A DNA stretch of 64,000 nt from positions 62,001-126,000 of the forward strand of contig NZ_JYON01000003.1 of assembly GCF_000952155.1 (NCBI RefSeq), written 5' to 3'. The notes beneath the pieces were generated by a model. That model did no database searches. It saw only the letters and a list, made by a program, of their open reading frames with translations, and was not told the origin of the DNA. Position numbers and translations under genes: made by a program. Position 1 is the first letter of the stretch. Each line of letters starts with the position of its first letter. Shown piece after piece: positions 1-8,553 of this stretch. This DNA is from Aliterella atlantica CENA595 (lineage in GTDB: Bacteria; Cyanobacteriota; Cyanobacteriia; Cyanobacteriales; Chroococcidiopsidaceae).

Positions 1-355
1 CATCTACCCGATACTTTAAAATCTCTGGCAGCCATTTAGTGTTATCTACGTTCAGCATGACAAAATTTACTGACTTATCGTAGTCTTTCTCTAATTGAGC
101 AATATCAGGAGCCATCGCCTGACAGCTACTACACCAATTAGCATAAAATTCCATCAAAGTCGGCTTACCATTACTTAGAGCAACTTCCAATGGGGTAGAT
201 TGCTCGTCCAAAGTAGCTAAAGAAACTGTGTTACCTTGAGTTTTCAAGCCTAAAAACAAAGCTACACTCAAAGCAACAGCTACTAAAACAATTAATAAAT
301 TTCTAACTTTTGCTCCCACACTTACCTGCGCGGGTTGCCCTACATTCTCTGTCAT
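1..355 (-). CDS. Thioredoxin-like protein, TxlA/HCF164 type (partial, 3' end cut)
   Basis: The reverse strand reads from an ATG at 355 to the window edge, giving the first 118 residues. An N-terminal hydrophobic segment (about residues 19-37) would anchor the protein in a membrane. A thioredoxin active site follows, W74-C75-S-S-C78, then a stretch typical of the family (FVMLNVDN). This is the layout of membrane-anchored thioredoxins such as TxlA and plant HCF164, which pass reducing power to cytochrome assembly in or across the thylakoid membrane. The C-terminus lies outside the window. The exact partner is not shown by the sequence. Confidence 0.85.
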   Translation of the reverse strand, partial: MTENVGQPAQVSVGAKVRNLLIVLVAVALSVALFLGLKTQGNTVSLATLDEQSTPLEVALSNGKPTLMEFYANWCSSCQAMAPDIAQLEKDYDKSVNFVMLNVDNTKWLPEILKYRVD

Positions 356-426
356 AAATTTAAATTATTAAGCGTAGATAACATTTTCCACAATTTTAGT
401 CTAACTTTAACTTCCTCTTTAGACTT

Positions 427-831
427 ATGAAAAAACGAGTAACTCTAACTTTTCCCAAGCGTACTATTCAAATGCCAGTCACTTACAGACTAGCTAAAGA
501 TTTTAACGTTGCTGCTAACATTATCCGCGCCCAAGTAGCGCCCAACCAAATCGGCAAATTAGTTCTAGAATTATCAGGAGACATCGACCAACTAGAAGCT
601 GCTATCGATTGGATGCGATCGCAAAACATTGGTGTATCGCAAGCTTTAGCCGAAATTGTCATCGACCGCGATATTTGTGTAGACTGCGGTTTATGTACGG
701 GAGTATGCCCTACAGAGGCTTTGACATTAAACCCTGAGACATTTCAGCTAATATTTACGCGATCGCGCTGTATCGTCTGCGAACAGTGTATCCCTACTTG
801 TCCGGTGCAAGCAATCTCAACTAACCTCTAA
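427..831 (+). CDS. NIL domain protein with two [4Fe-4S] ferredoxin motifs
   Basis: This 134-residue protein has an N-terminal NIL domain (about 1-75), a small ligand-binding-type fold also found at the end of methionine ABC transporter ATPases. A bacterial-type ferredoxin domain follows. Its cysteines are C84, C87, C90, C94 and C115, C118, C121, C125, each set ending in CP, which is the signature for two [4Fe-4S] clusters. The combination is conserved in cyanobacteria, where it has been linked to sulfur amino-acid metabolism. The role as a low-potential electron carrier is inferred. Its stop overlaps the convergent DUF3616 gene by four bases. Confidence 0.85.
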   Translation: MKKRVTLTFPKRTIQMPVTYRLAKDFNVAANIIRAQVAPNQIGKLVLELSGDIDQLEAAIDWMRSQNIGVSQALAEIVIDRDICVDCGLCTGVCPTEALTLNPETFQLIFTRSRCIVCEQCIPTCPVQAISTNL

Positions 832-1891
832 TCCAACTTAAATACATCTGCAACAACATCGCTATCGCTTTGCAATCTTGCTTCAGCAGGCGAATCGTAC
901 AATACTAATATCGACCGAGTTTGAGTAAATTCAGTAAACAGCGTCATTCCCTCAGCATGGTCATCGCCATTACCATAAGGAATTTCTTTGATTATTTCTG
1001 GTTTTGATAATACATCTTCTCGGATATTTACGCCATTTTCTAATTTATAAACTCTAACTGGACCATCTAAATCCATTGTTGGTCCTGCTAAAATTAATAA
1101 ATCTTCTCCATCCAAACACAAATCTCTAATGCCTAAACCATTTAAGTAGATAAAATGCTTTTTATACAATTGGTTGGCGGATAATTGTTTTAATTTTAGT
1201 AAGTTTGGAGCGCTCGATTCTAGTTCTATTTCTAACATTACAGCCCAACCGCGCAATACTGGACCGCGCAAACCTAGAAAAATTCGCTCTTGATATACAG
1301 CTATACCTTCAATATCAAAACCATTTTCTTTACCAGGAATTGTTGCTTTTACATACGCTCCTAAATGTACGTCATTGAGTAAAGCTTCCATCAGAAGATT
1401 GCCTTGTTGGCTAACTTCTAATTTGGCTGCACTTATTGTTTCACCTGGTTTATCTGGATGCGGGCAAGATTTTACTAACTCTCCATTAATTAACGGGATT
1501 CGCCCAATTATGTAACGATTTGGTTCTGCTTGAAGTTTAGTTAGTCTGTCAATATTTTTTTATCAGTTTTATCAGGTTTAGGCTTTTTTCGCTTCCAACT
1601 ATGAGAACCTACAAACCACAGATAAGGAGCGCTATAAGCAAATCCTTCTATGTCAATTTCCTCTTCAGGTAGTGCAGGTAAATCGATAAAATCTGTGACT
1701 TCAAAATGTTTGTGTTCGGCAAAAGTTTTGTCGTCAATATATGATAGTCGTTCAATAGTTGATGTTTCATCCGAACCTAACCATAAATGCTTATCTGGAG
1801 TAAGGCGTACTGCCGAGACATCTTTATGGTGTTCTTTAAAACTATCTGTGAATTTAAGTAACACTTGCTTTAATAAAGATGAATTATTCAT
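828..1891 (-). pseudogene. DUF3616 family protein, broken by a one-base frameshift
   Basis: Two reverse-strand reading frames together make one DUF3616 protein. The first (1891 to 1541) gives 116 residues from MNNSSLLKQ. The second is open from about 1560 to 828 and lacks its own start near the junction. They join at a run of seven A (7 T at 1555-1561 on the plus strand). Reading KKPKPDKTDKK then NIDRLTKLQAEPNRY needs one extra A, or a -1 slip, and gives about 354 residues, a plausible full length. The downstream frame stays open for 240 codons, so the lesion is recent, a sequencing error, or a functional slippage site. DUF3616 has no established function. Confidence 0.75.
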
Positions 1892-1922
1892 ATTTTATTT
1901 AACACTTATTGAAAACTAAGAA

Positions 1923-2687
1923 ATGATATTATATTATAAAGACGAATTAAGCCTAAGTAAAATTTTTGTAGGAAGATTTAGTATGGGTGACGCTAATTCA
2001 TTTATGCCTTTGGAAATGATGATAGCACCGCAACATCCGCTAGCGACTAATTTAGAACTATTATTGCCCGATATTCAACATTCTTCTTTAGCAGAAATTA
2101 TAGCTATTCAAAAGCGCGATCGCATTCCTGGCATTGTCAAACGTATTATACCTTGGGATACTAGCACTTCTTGGGAATATTGGTGGTGCATCCCCGATCG
2201 AATATTGTTACCTGAAGATGTGGAATTGTTGCAGAGTGATTTGCCAAGAGTTACAAGTATTTTAGCTAAATTAGTTTGGCTGTGGGGCGGACGCTGCATT
2301 GATGCAAATACAAAGCAAGCATCAGAACTTAAATTAGTTCATGATTGGCAAGAGATACTTAAATTTGTGCAAAATACCAACTTAAAACCCGACATATTTG
2401 ACATAGATTTTTTGCCGTTAACAGTTAAGGAAGATAGCGAACAACCGCAATATATAGCTGTCGAACCTCCTCATTGGCATATTGAATTTTTCCAATTACA
2501 GGCGGTAGGTGATACTTATCAGCTTCAACAACACGAAAATCTTTGTAGCTGTCAAGTCTGGACTGGCAAGCCCTTCTTGCGCCATCTAGACACCGCAGAA
2601 GCAACGATTCGCTACGATATGTGGATATCTCAACCTTTGGATATGACAAGTCCTCCTTGGCGATCGCTCTCCATTGTAGGGTTATGA
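1923..2687 (+). CDS. Conserved hypothetical protein
   Basis: I do not recognise this 254-residue protein. It starts 31 bases from the divergent DUF3616 start. It has no signal peptide or membrane segment. It is rich in tryptophan (SWEYWWCIP, LVWLWGG, PPHWHIEFF) and has two cysteines close together (LCSCQVW), suggesting a compact soluble fold. An alternative start is the ATG at 1983 (MGDANSFMPLEMM). No clear Shine-Dalgarno sequence decides between them. Codon use and HIP1-type sites (for example GCGCGATCGC near 2115) match the neighbours. Confidence 0.6.
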   Translation: MILYYKDELSLSKIFVGRFSMGDANSFMPLEMMIAPQHPLATNLELLLPDIQHSSLAEIIAIQKRDRIPGIVKRIIPWDTSTSWEYWWCIPDRILLPEDVELLQSDLPRVTSILAKLVWLWGGRCIDANTKQASELKLVHDWQEILKFVQNTNLKPDIFDIDFLPLTVKEDSEQPQYIAVEPPHWHIEFFQLQAVGDTYQLQQHENLCSCQVWTGKPFLRHLDTAEATIRYDMWISQPLDMTSPPWRSLSIVGL

Positions 2688-2787
2688 TACTTTAAGTCGT
2701 TAGTTAGATCGCTACTGTACTTAACTTAGGCACAATAGTTAGCAAAGCAACTAATGCCTCTCTACATTGAAGATAGGCAAAACTTTT

Positions 2788-3747
2788 ATGATCGTCACTG
2801 ATAAAAAAACTCAGACAAATACATTAGGCGACTGGGCAGCTATTGCTATTGATAAACACTTAGAAAAAGTCATCAAGCACGAAGCCAACGTACTTAAAGA
2901 TAAAAGCCCAGAAGATTTGCATCAGATGCGCGTAGGGATGCGTCGCTTGCGTAGTGCGGTTACAGGATTCGCCCCAGCTTTAAAACTACCCAAAGCAGCC
3001 CAAGAAAAAAAGATTGGTAAAATTGCGCGAATTTTAGGAACTTTGCGCGATTTAGATGTATTGCAAGCAGCACTAGAAGGCGAATATAAACCAAGTTTAC
3101 CTTCAAACGAACAGAAAGATTTGGCAACAGCGCTAGATGATTTAGACAAACAACGGCGTAACGCTGTAACAGCAGTCAAAGAAACTTTGCATAGTAAAAG
3201 CTATAAGTCTTTAAAGCAGTCATTAACTAAATGGTTGCAGCAGCCCAAATATCAAGCTATTGCTCAAATGCCTATAGAGGAAGTATTGCCAGATTTGCTG
3301 TTGCCTGAAGTAAGTAAATTATTGCTGCATCCTGGTTGGTTATTAGGTAAGGAAATTAAGCAAGCAGAAATAGAAACAGTAGAGCAATTATTAGCAGCAG
3401 AAGGCGAAGTTTTGCACAGTCTACGCAAACAAGTTAAGCGCACTCGCTACCAAATGGAAGTATTTAGCGACTTTTATGGCGAAGCTTACACAGCTTATTT
3501 AGAAGATGTAAAAAGTATTCAAGAAATCTTGGGCAAAATTCAAGATGGGGCAGTTTTAGCCGATTTTCTACTGGAAGTATCAGATAAGGAGATAAAGCAT
3601 TCTTCTCCTACTTTGGCAAATCAATTAGCGCAAAAAAGTTACGAAGCTTGGCAACAGTGGCAAAATTTACAGCAGCGGTATTTGAATATAGATGTCAGAA
3701 AAGGCTTTCATGTAGCCATACTTGAGCCTAGTATTGGCAGCAGGTAA
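2788..3747 (+). CDS. CHAD domain protein
   Basis: A CHAD (conserved histidine alpha-helical) domain protein of about 319 residues. The N-terminus carries the family signature HQMRVGMRRLRS (H45 onward), followed by more basic-helix motifs (GTLRDLDVLQ, LRKQVKRTRYQMEVF) and high helical content. CHAD domains bind inorganic polyphosphate and target proteins to polyphosphate granules. Unlike many relatives it has no CYTH triphosphatase domain. I chose the ATG at 2788 because the frame extends upstream only by a TTG at 2767 with no better ribosome site. Confidence 0.88.
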   Translation: MIVTDKKTQTNTLGDWAAIAIDKHLEKVIKHEANVLKDKSPEDLHQMRVGMRRLRSAVTGFAPALKLPKAAQEKKIGKIARILGTLRDLDVLQAALEGEYKPSLPSNEQKDLATALDDLDKQRRNAVTAVKETLHSKSYKSLKQSLTKWLQQPKYQAIAQMPIEEVLPDLLLPEVSKLLLHPGWLLGKEIKQAEIETVEQLLAAEGEVLHSLRKQVKRTRYQMEVFSDFYGEAYTAYLEDVKSIQEILGKIQDGAVLADFLLEVSDKEIKHSSPTLANQLAQKSYEAWQQWQNLQQRYLNIDVRKGFHVAILEPSIGSR

Positions 3748-3770
3748 GGAGCAAACACAAATTAATTTTA

Positions 3771-6041
3771 TTATCCTTGGGAGACTGCGATCGCATTGAT
3801 ATCAATTTTGCGATCGAATAATACTCGCGGTTTGAGTAAAATCCTAAATAGTAGCAATAGCGAACTAAATTCTCCTGGTGTGTCTTGACGCTTCCATTGT
3901 CCTGGACGACAGAATAACATTTCTACTAAGCATCTGTGTTGAATGAGATTAATTTGCTCAAATGTGACTCTAACTCGCGGAAATTCGTCTTTATAGCCTA
4001 TTTGGACTATATTTACAGGCAATATTAGCTCATCTTCGACAATTTCCATTGTTACGGGTAAATTGCTATCTAAAGTAATTCCAGCTTGTGTTAGGGCAAT
4101 TTCTGCCCCTACTTCAGAAATTGCTGTAGTAACTCCCCAATACTTTTGCGCGCCAACTTGTAGCTTTATTACTCGCCGTAAATTGAACCATTCATACAAA
4201 TCTGGTTTGGGTACATCTAACAAAATAAGTAGCGCTACGCCTAGCAAAATTAAATTGTAGGCACTCCACAGCCACCCTAAACCAATACCCTTAATTGCTT
4301 GTGCAACTTCAGGGGAAACAGTTGTCGCCCACATTGCTTTTACCGCGCACATTCCCAAATTGCGCCACAAGCTGACAGCAGTAGCCACAAATATAATTAT
4401 TAATGGTAAAGCTAAATGCCAGTTAAATGCAAAGCGATCGCTTGCCGTACCTTTGGGCGTGACTTTAAATCCTTGCGAAAAAGGATTTAGCATTACTTGG
4501 ATGACTGTCACAGCTAGGGGAAAGCATAGCACCAAAGAATATATATCAGATAACAAAGCCGAACGCGATCGCAAATTTAGCCAGCCGAATGCTGTTAGCT
4601 GCACTAAATAATAAGGCAAAAAGAAATACAATAATTCTAGTGTTGTTGCTCGAACCGGAATTACTCCTAAAAATGAGTAAGCTAAAGGTATAAGTAAAAA
4701 TCCTACACGGGAAATACTGCTAAACCAATGCAATAATCCTTCTAAATGAGCTAATCTTTGGATTGGTCTTAAGCCTTTAATTGTTAATGGATTAGACTCA
4801 ATAAAAAATGCTTGTAAAGTACCACGCGCCCAGCGCAATCTTTGCGTAGCATGGGCGGCTATATTTTCAGCGGCTAAACCTGCGCTTAACTTTTCATCTA
4901 AATAAATCAACCGATATCCTAGAGCAGATAAACGAATACCTGTAAAGTAATCTTCACTGAGTGAATCAGTCACAAAACCGCCTGTAGCTTGCAATGCAGT
5001 CCGTCTGACTATAAAAGAAGTACCCGCACAAATAACGCTATCAGCGCCATCTCTGATCGGTTGAATTTGCCGATAAAATACTTCTTCTTCTGAGGTGACG
5101 ATATTTTCTAAGCCAAGATTGCGGGCAATAGGATCGGCATTATAAAAGCTTTGTGGTGTTTGTACTAATGCTACCTTTTCGTCTACAAAAAAGCCTACAG
5201 TACGAGTAAGAAAGTTTTTTGTTGGGATAAAGTCAGCATCAAAAACTACAAGTAATTCTCCAGTAGTATGATGAAGCGCGTGATTTAAGTTGCCTGCTTT
5301 AGCATGACTGTTGTCAGTTCTAGTTAGATATTTGCAGCCTAATTTATCTGCTAATTCTTTTATTTCTTCTCGTTGTGTATCATCAAGTAAATAAATAGTT
5401 TTATTATCATAATCTAGCACTTGGCAGCCGATAATAGTGCGGCGCAAGATAAAACTTGGTTCGTTATAAGTAGGAATAAAAATATCAACATTTGGGTTAA
5501 AAGTACCATCAACTACTAAAGCAGATTTTTGGTCTGCTTCGCGGCGACGTTCTTTGACATTTAGCATTAAAAATAGCCCAATAGTACCGCTAACTAGCAT
5601 CAACAGTTCTAGAAAAAATAAACCTAGACTGAATACACCGTTAAGAGGATCGCTAAGATTTAGAGTAGAAAGCGATCGCCATAATACATAGCGTACAGTC
5701 AAAATTATTAAAATTCCCACCACTAACCGCCGCGACCATAACCGAGGCTGTGGCGAAACCTTCATCACTGCTAACACTAGCACTAACAGCAATACTGTAG
5801 GCGCAAGCAATACTTCCCCCATCACCATTGGCACTTGTAGCCACATGGGCGGATTTTCTTGAAAAGTATGGAGATAAGCGAAAATGCCCTCAATCGTACC
5901 TTCGCCAGCAAACCAAAGCGCAACTATAAGGCTGGCGCAGGCGATAATACCTACCAATACTATAGTTGCCGTCCGCGACCTCTGAACTCTTTTGAGTTCG
6001 CTACGTTCTAAATTTGGGTTGCCAAACTGAGAAATAGTCAT
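3771..6041 (-). CDS. Cellulose synthase-like glycosyltransferase (BcsA type)
   Basis: A 756-residue membrane family 2 processive glycosyltransferase. Several N-terminal membrane helices (about 25-45, 68-92, 104-121, 137-160) precede the catalytic domain with the full D,D,D,QxxRW set: D220 (YLLDD), D268-x-D270 (FDADF), D364 (SEDYFTG) and Q400-R-L-R-W404. More membrane helices follow, and a C-terminal PilZ-like region (from about 640) has an RR pair and a degenerate xISxxG motif. BcsA polymerises UDP-glucose and is activated by c-di-GMP through PilZ. No bcsB, bcsZ or bcsC lies beside it, so the product (cellulose or another glucan) and export path are open. Confidence 0.88.
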   Translation of the reverse strand: MTISQFGNPNLERSELKRVQRSRTATIVLVGIIACASLIVALWFAGEGTIEGIFAYLHTFQENPPMWLQVPMVMGEVLLAPTVLLLVLVLAVMKVSPQPRLWSRRLVVGILIILTVRYVLWRSLSTLNLSDPLNGVFSLGLFFLELLMLVSGTIGLFLMLNVKERRREADQKSALVVDGTFNPNVDIFIPTYNEPSFILRRTIIGCQVLDYDNKTIYLLDDTQREEIKELADKLGCKYLTRTDNSHAKAGNLNHALHHTTGELLVVFDADFIPTKNFLTRTVGFFVDEKVALVQTPQSFYNADPIARNLGLENIVTSEEEVFYRQIQPIRDGADSVICAGTSFIVRRTALQATGGFVTDSLSEDYFTGIRLSALGYRLIYLDEKLSAGLAAENIAAHATQRLRWARGTLQAFFIESNPLTIKGLRPIQRLAHLEGLLHWFSSISRVGFLLIPLAYSFLGVIPVRATTLELLYFFLPYYLVQLTAFGWLNLRSRSALLSDIYSLVLCFPLAVTVIQVMLNPFSQGFKVTPKGTASDRFAFNWHLALPLIIIFVATAVSLWRNLGMCAVKAMWATTVSPEVAQAIKGIGLGWLWSAYNLILLGVALLILLDVPKPDLYEWFNLRRVIKLQVGAQKYWGVTTAISEVGAEIALTQAGITLDSNLPVTMEIVEDELILPVNIVQIGYKDEFPRVRVTFEQINLIQHRCLVEMLFCRPGQWKRQDTPGEFSSLLLLFRILLKPRVLFDRKIDINAIAVSQG

Positions 6042-6201
6042 ATTTATGGTGTTGGTAGGATTCCCAGGCTATATAAAGCAAAAAAGTCAATTTTAAAGTG
6101 ATTGTACTAAGTTACTACAGCAGTTGTTAAACAAATTACCAGCTTTTTCTAGTGCGAAGATGATTTTTTGCCGAAGCTAAGATGAGATTTTCCTGAAAAA
6201 T

Positions 6202-7035
6202 ATGACAACTAATTTACAAGTTGATAACATCTTGCCTAACTTTACACTGCCAAATCACCAAAACGAACTGGTGCAGTTGTCTGACTTTACTCAGCCTAGT
6301 TTGATGGACAAAAAGCTGGGATTTTTGGACGGTTATCCGCTAATTTTAGTATTTTACCGAGGTTTCTTCTGCCCGCGCGATCGCCAGCAGATGACGCAAT
6401 TAGTCCAATTTCAGCAGGAATTAGCAGTTAACTACTGTCAGTTAATAACTGTTAGTACCGATGCACCCTTAGTCCAAGCTGCTTTTCGGGCTGGGTTGGG
6501 GGCGCAGTGGACTTTTTTAGCTGACGAGAAACGCCACGTTATTAAGCAAATAAATATCCTCGATGAAACTGAAGGCGAGTATGCCAATCTCGCACAGCCT
6601 TATACATTTGTGCTACGTCCCAATTTAACTATTTACAAGATTTATAATGGCTGGTTTTTTGTCGGGCGACCAACTTTAGAAGAATTACGCCAAGATTTAC
6701 GTGCGATTATGCAAACTACGTCTAACTACAGCTATGAAGCTTACAATACAACCAAAGTTAAACAAATTCGCATCCCAGCACAAGAATGGTCTAACGGTAC
6801 GCCACCTTTAGGTGCAAACGGGCTACCAGTAGCGCAGGGCGTGGTACGCTGGTTTGATTTTAAAACTGGTAATGGAGCGATCGCACGTCAAGACGATTCT
6901 GAAGAAATCTTTTTTAATTTCACAGCCATTCCTGGCGAGGGTTATCGGACGATTGCACCAGGGACAAAAGTCAAATTTGAAATTATTACCAGTGAATTTG
7001 GGATTAGCGCCCGAAACGTGCAACCTTACCAGTGA
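6202..7035 (+). CDS. Peroxiredoxin-like protein fused to a cold-shock-like domain
   Basis: Residues 1-175 form an AhpC/TSA-type thioredoxin fold. The likely peroxidatic cysteine is C57 in FYRGFFCPRDR; the usual second cysteine of a CxxC is absent (CPRD). A linker leads to a C-terminal domain from about residue 213 that reads as a cold-shock/OB domain (VVRWFDFKTGNGAI, then EEIFFNF, GYRTIAPGTKVKFEI and SARNVQ). Peroxiredoxins reduce peroxides; cold-shock domains bind single-stranded nucleic acids. The RNP motifs are degenerate (GNGAIA for GFGFI; IFFNF for VFVHF), so RNA binding is uncertain. There is no frameshift at the junction. Confidence 0.85.
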   Translation: MTTNLQVDNILPNFTLPNHQNELVQLSDFTQPSLMDKKLGFLDGYPLILVFYRGFFCPRDRQQMTQLVQFQQELAVNYCQLITVSTDAPLVQAAFRAGLGAQWTFLADEKRHVIKQINILDETEGEYANLAQPYTFVLRPNLTIYKIYNGWFFVGRPTLEELRQDLRAIMQTTSNYSYEAYNTTKVKQIRIPAQEWSNGTPPLGANGLPVAQGVVRWFDFKTGNGAIARQDDSEEIFFNFTAIPGEGYRTIAPGTKVKFEIITSEFGISARNVQPYQ

Positions 7036-7069
7036 ATAATAATACTAAGTATCTAGGAGCTTTGCACTC

Positions 7070-7567
7070 ATGAAACTGAACTATTTGCTAATTTTGGGCG
7101 CAATTACTTTAACTTGCGGTTGTGCAACACAAGCTTCATTGACTCAACCTCAACTACAACCGACTACAGCAAGTCCAGTTAGTTCTACTCCGAAACAAAG
7201 TATTAAATCTGGCACTTTTGTTGCTGGCGAACACGAAACTACAGGTGGCGCTCGGATTGTGAGGGAAAATGGTAAATACTATCTAGAACTAGATAAAACA
7301 TTTAAAACTTCGCCTTCAGGTCCCGATTTATTCGTAATTCTGCATCGTTCTGATGACGTACTGGCTACTACTCAACCACCTGTCTATCCGCTCAAAAATG
7401 GCGATTACGTAGTTCTTGCTCGCTTACAAAACTACAGTGGCGCTCAACGTTATGCGATCGCAAGTAACATCAACTTAGCAAATTATCAATCGGCTGCTAT
7501 TTGGTGTCGTCAATTCAACGCTACTTTTGGGACTGCAAAACTCAGCGTTTCGTTGCCTAAAAAGTGA
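7070..7567 (+). CDS. DM13 domain lipoprotein
   Basis: A 165-residue exported protein. A short signal sequence (residues 1-18) ends in a plausible lipobox with Cys18 (LTCGC), so it is probably a lipoprotein. After a Ser/Thr/Pro/Gln linker, residues 46-160 form a DM13 domain: SGTFVAGEHETTGGARIV, a central GPDLFVILH, and the conserved cysteine in AIWCRQFNATFGTA. DM13 is predicted to be a redox domain and occurs in animals with DOMON and cytochrome b561 domains. It follows the peroxiredoxin fusion by 34 bases with an AGGAG-type ribosome site just upstream, so the two may be co-transcribed. Confidence 0.85.
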   Translation: MKLNYLLILGAITLTCGCATQASLTQPQLQPTTASPVSSTPKQSIKSGTFVAGEHETTGGARIVRENGKYYLELDKTFKTSPSGPDLFVILHRSDDVLATTQPPVYPLKNGDYVVLARLQNYSGAQRYAIASNINLANYQSAAIWCRQFNATFGTAKLSVSLPKK

Positions 7568-7747
7568 TTTTTGTCAATAAGAATTTGCTAAGAAAATTCT
7601 GAAAATTAGCTAGCTTACTTCTTAACTTGGATTAATTCTACATCTAACAGACGCTTTTATAGTGTCTGTGATGTTATTTCAGAAATTGTTGCTATCGAAA
7701 CTTAAATTGTGTCGCATTAACCTACATCTTTTGCACAGAGGTTTTAT

Positions 7748-8467
7748 ATGGTAGAACTTAGAGACGCTTTCACTCTGTTGCATCCAGCGATCGCTATTTT
7801 CTTCGTTTTTCCGCTAATTGGGATGGTTGTCAACTTAGCTTGGCAAACTCGTCAGCGTCGCTTGCAAACTAAAGCTGGAGATAAAAGCAAAATTCCGCCT
7901 GTAGTTGGTGGCGAACACAATCGCTTAGGAAATTGGCTAACAGCAGCAGTTGTAGGTGTTGCATTACTAGGGTTAGCGCACCCGATTATTAAAAACATCT
8001 TGACTAACCAATTAATTAGCAAAGAGCCTTTTCAAGTGCTATTTATAGCCTTGATGTTCTGCTTAACTATTGCCTCGTTAGTATTTCTTTACCAAGCAAA
8101 ACAGCGATTGTGGCGAGGAGTTTTTGCAACTTTAACAGGTGCGGGATTAGTTATCTTAGGCTGCCAAGATGGAGTTTTTCGGCGCACGAATGAGTGGTAT
8201 TGGTCGCATTATTACATTGGGCTTACTGCTGCAATGTTAATGATATTTTCGTTAGCGATCGCACCTGCAATTTACAAAGATAAAACCCATCGCTGGCGCA
8301 TTGCTCACACAGTTTTAAATTGTATTGCTCTATTACTATTTATCGGACAAGGAATGACTGGAACGCGGGATTTATTAGAAATTCCTCTCAGTTGGCAAGA
8401 ACAGTATATTTATCAATGCGATTTTGCCAACAAAACCTGTCCTACCCCGACACCACCAAAAGGATAA
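7748..8467 (+). CDS. DUF4079 family membrane protein
   Basis: A 239-residue integral membrane protein with about five to six hydrophobic helices. Histidines sit near helix ends in LHPAIAIFF, LGLAHPI, WSHYYIGL and RIAHTVLN, and the family ending GMTGTRDLLEIPLSWQEQ is present. DUF4079 occurs in cyanobacteria and plastids. The histidine pattern resembles haem-binding cytochrome b561-like proteins, but that is inference. Its place between a DM13 lipoprotein and a two-component system suggests a membrane electron-transfer or redox-sensing role. The start is the ATG at 7748. Confidence 0.8.
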   Translation: MVELRDAFTLLHPAIAIFFVFPLIGMVVNLAWQTRQRRLQTKAGDKSKIPPVVGGEHNRLGNWLTAAVVGVALLGLAHPIIKNILTNQLISKEPFQVLFIALMFCLTIASLVFLYQAKQRLWRGVFATLTGAGLVILGCQDGVFRRTNEWYWSHYYIGLTAAMLMIFSLAIAPAIYKDKTHRWRIAHTVLNCIALLLFIGQGMTGTRDLLEIPLSWQEQYIYQCDFANKTCPTPTPPKG

Positions 8468-8492
8468 ATTTTCATGACGTTGCATATATTTT

Positions 8493-8542
8493 GTAGAGAC
8501 GTAGCAATGCGTTGTAGAGACGTAGCAATGCTACGTCTCTAC
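8493..8542. repeat. Dispersed palindromic repeat (GTAGAGACGTAGCA family)
   Basis: A near-perfect palindrome at 8514-8542 (arms GTAGAGACGTAGCA and TGCTACGTCTCTAC) is preceded by a second copy of the left arm from 8493. The same family recurs at 29939-29963, 40092-40140 and, with paired base changes, 59897-59927. Here it fills the gap between the DUF4079 gene and the histidine kinase, ending a few bases before the kinase start. Confidence 0.85.
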
Positions 8543-8553
8543 GGGGGGTGGCG

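Noticed and set aside
1650-1919. Plus-strand frame over the DUF3616 N-terminal part
   Set aside because: It is a shadow of the DUF3616 coding strand, with no ribosome site or family match.
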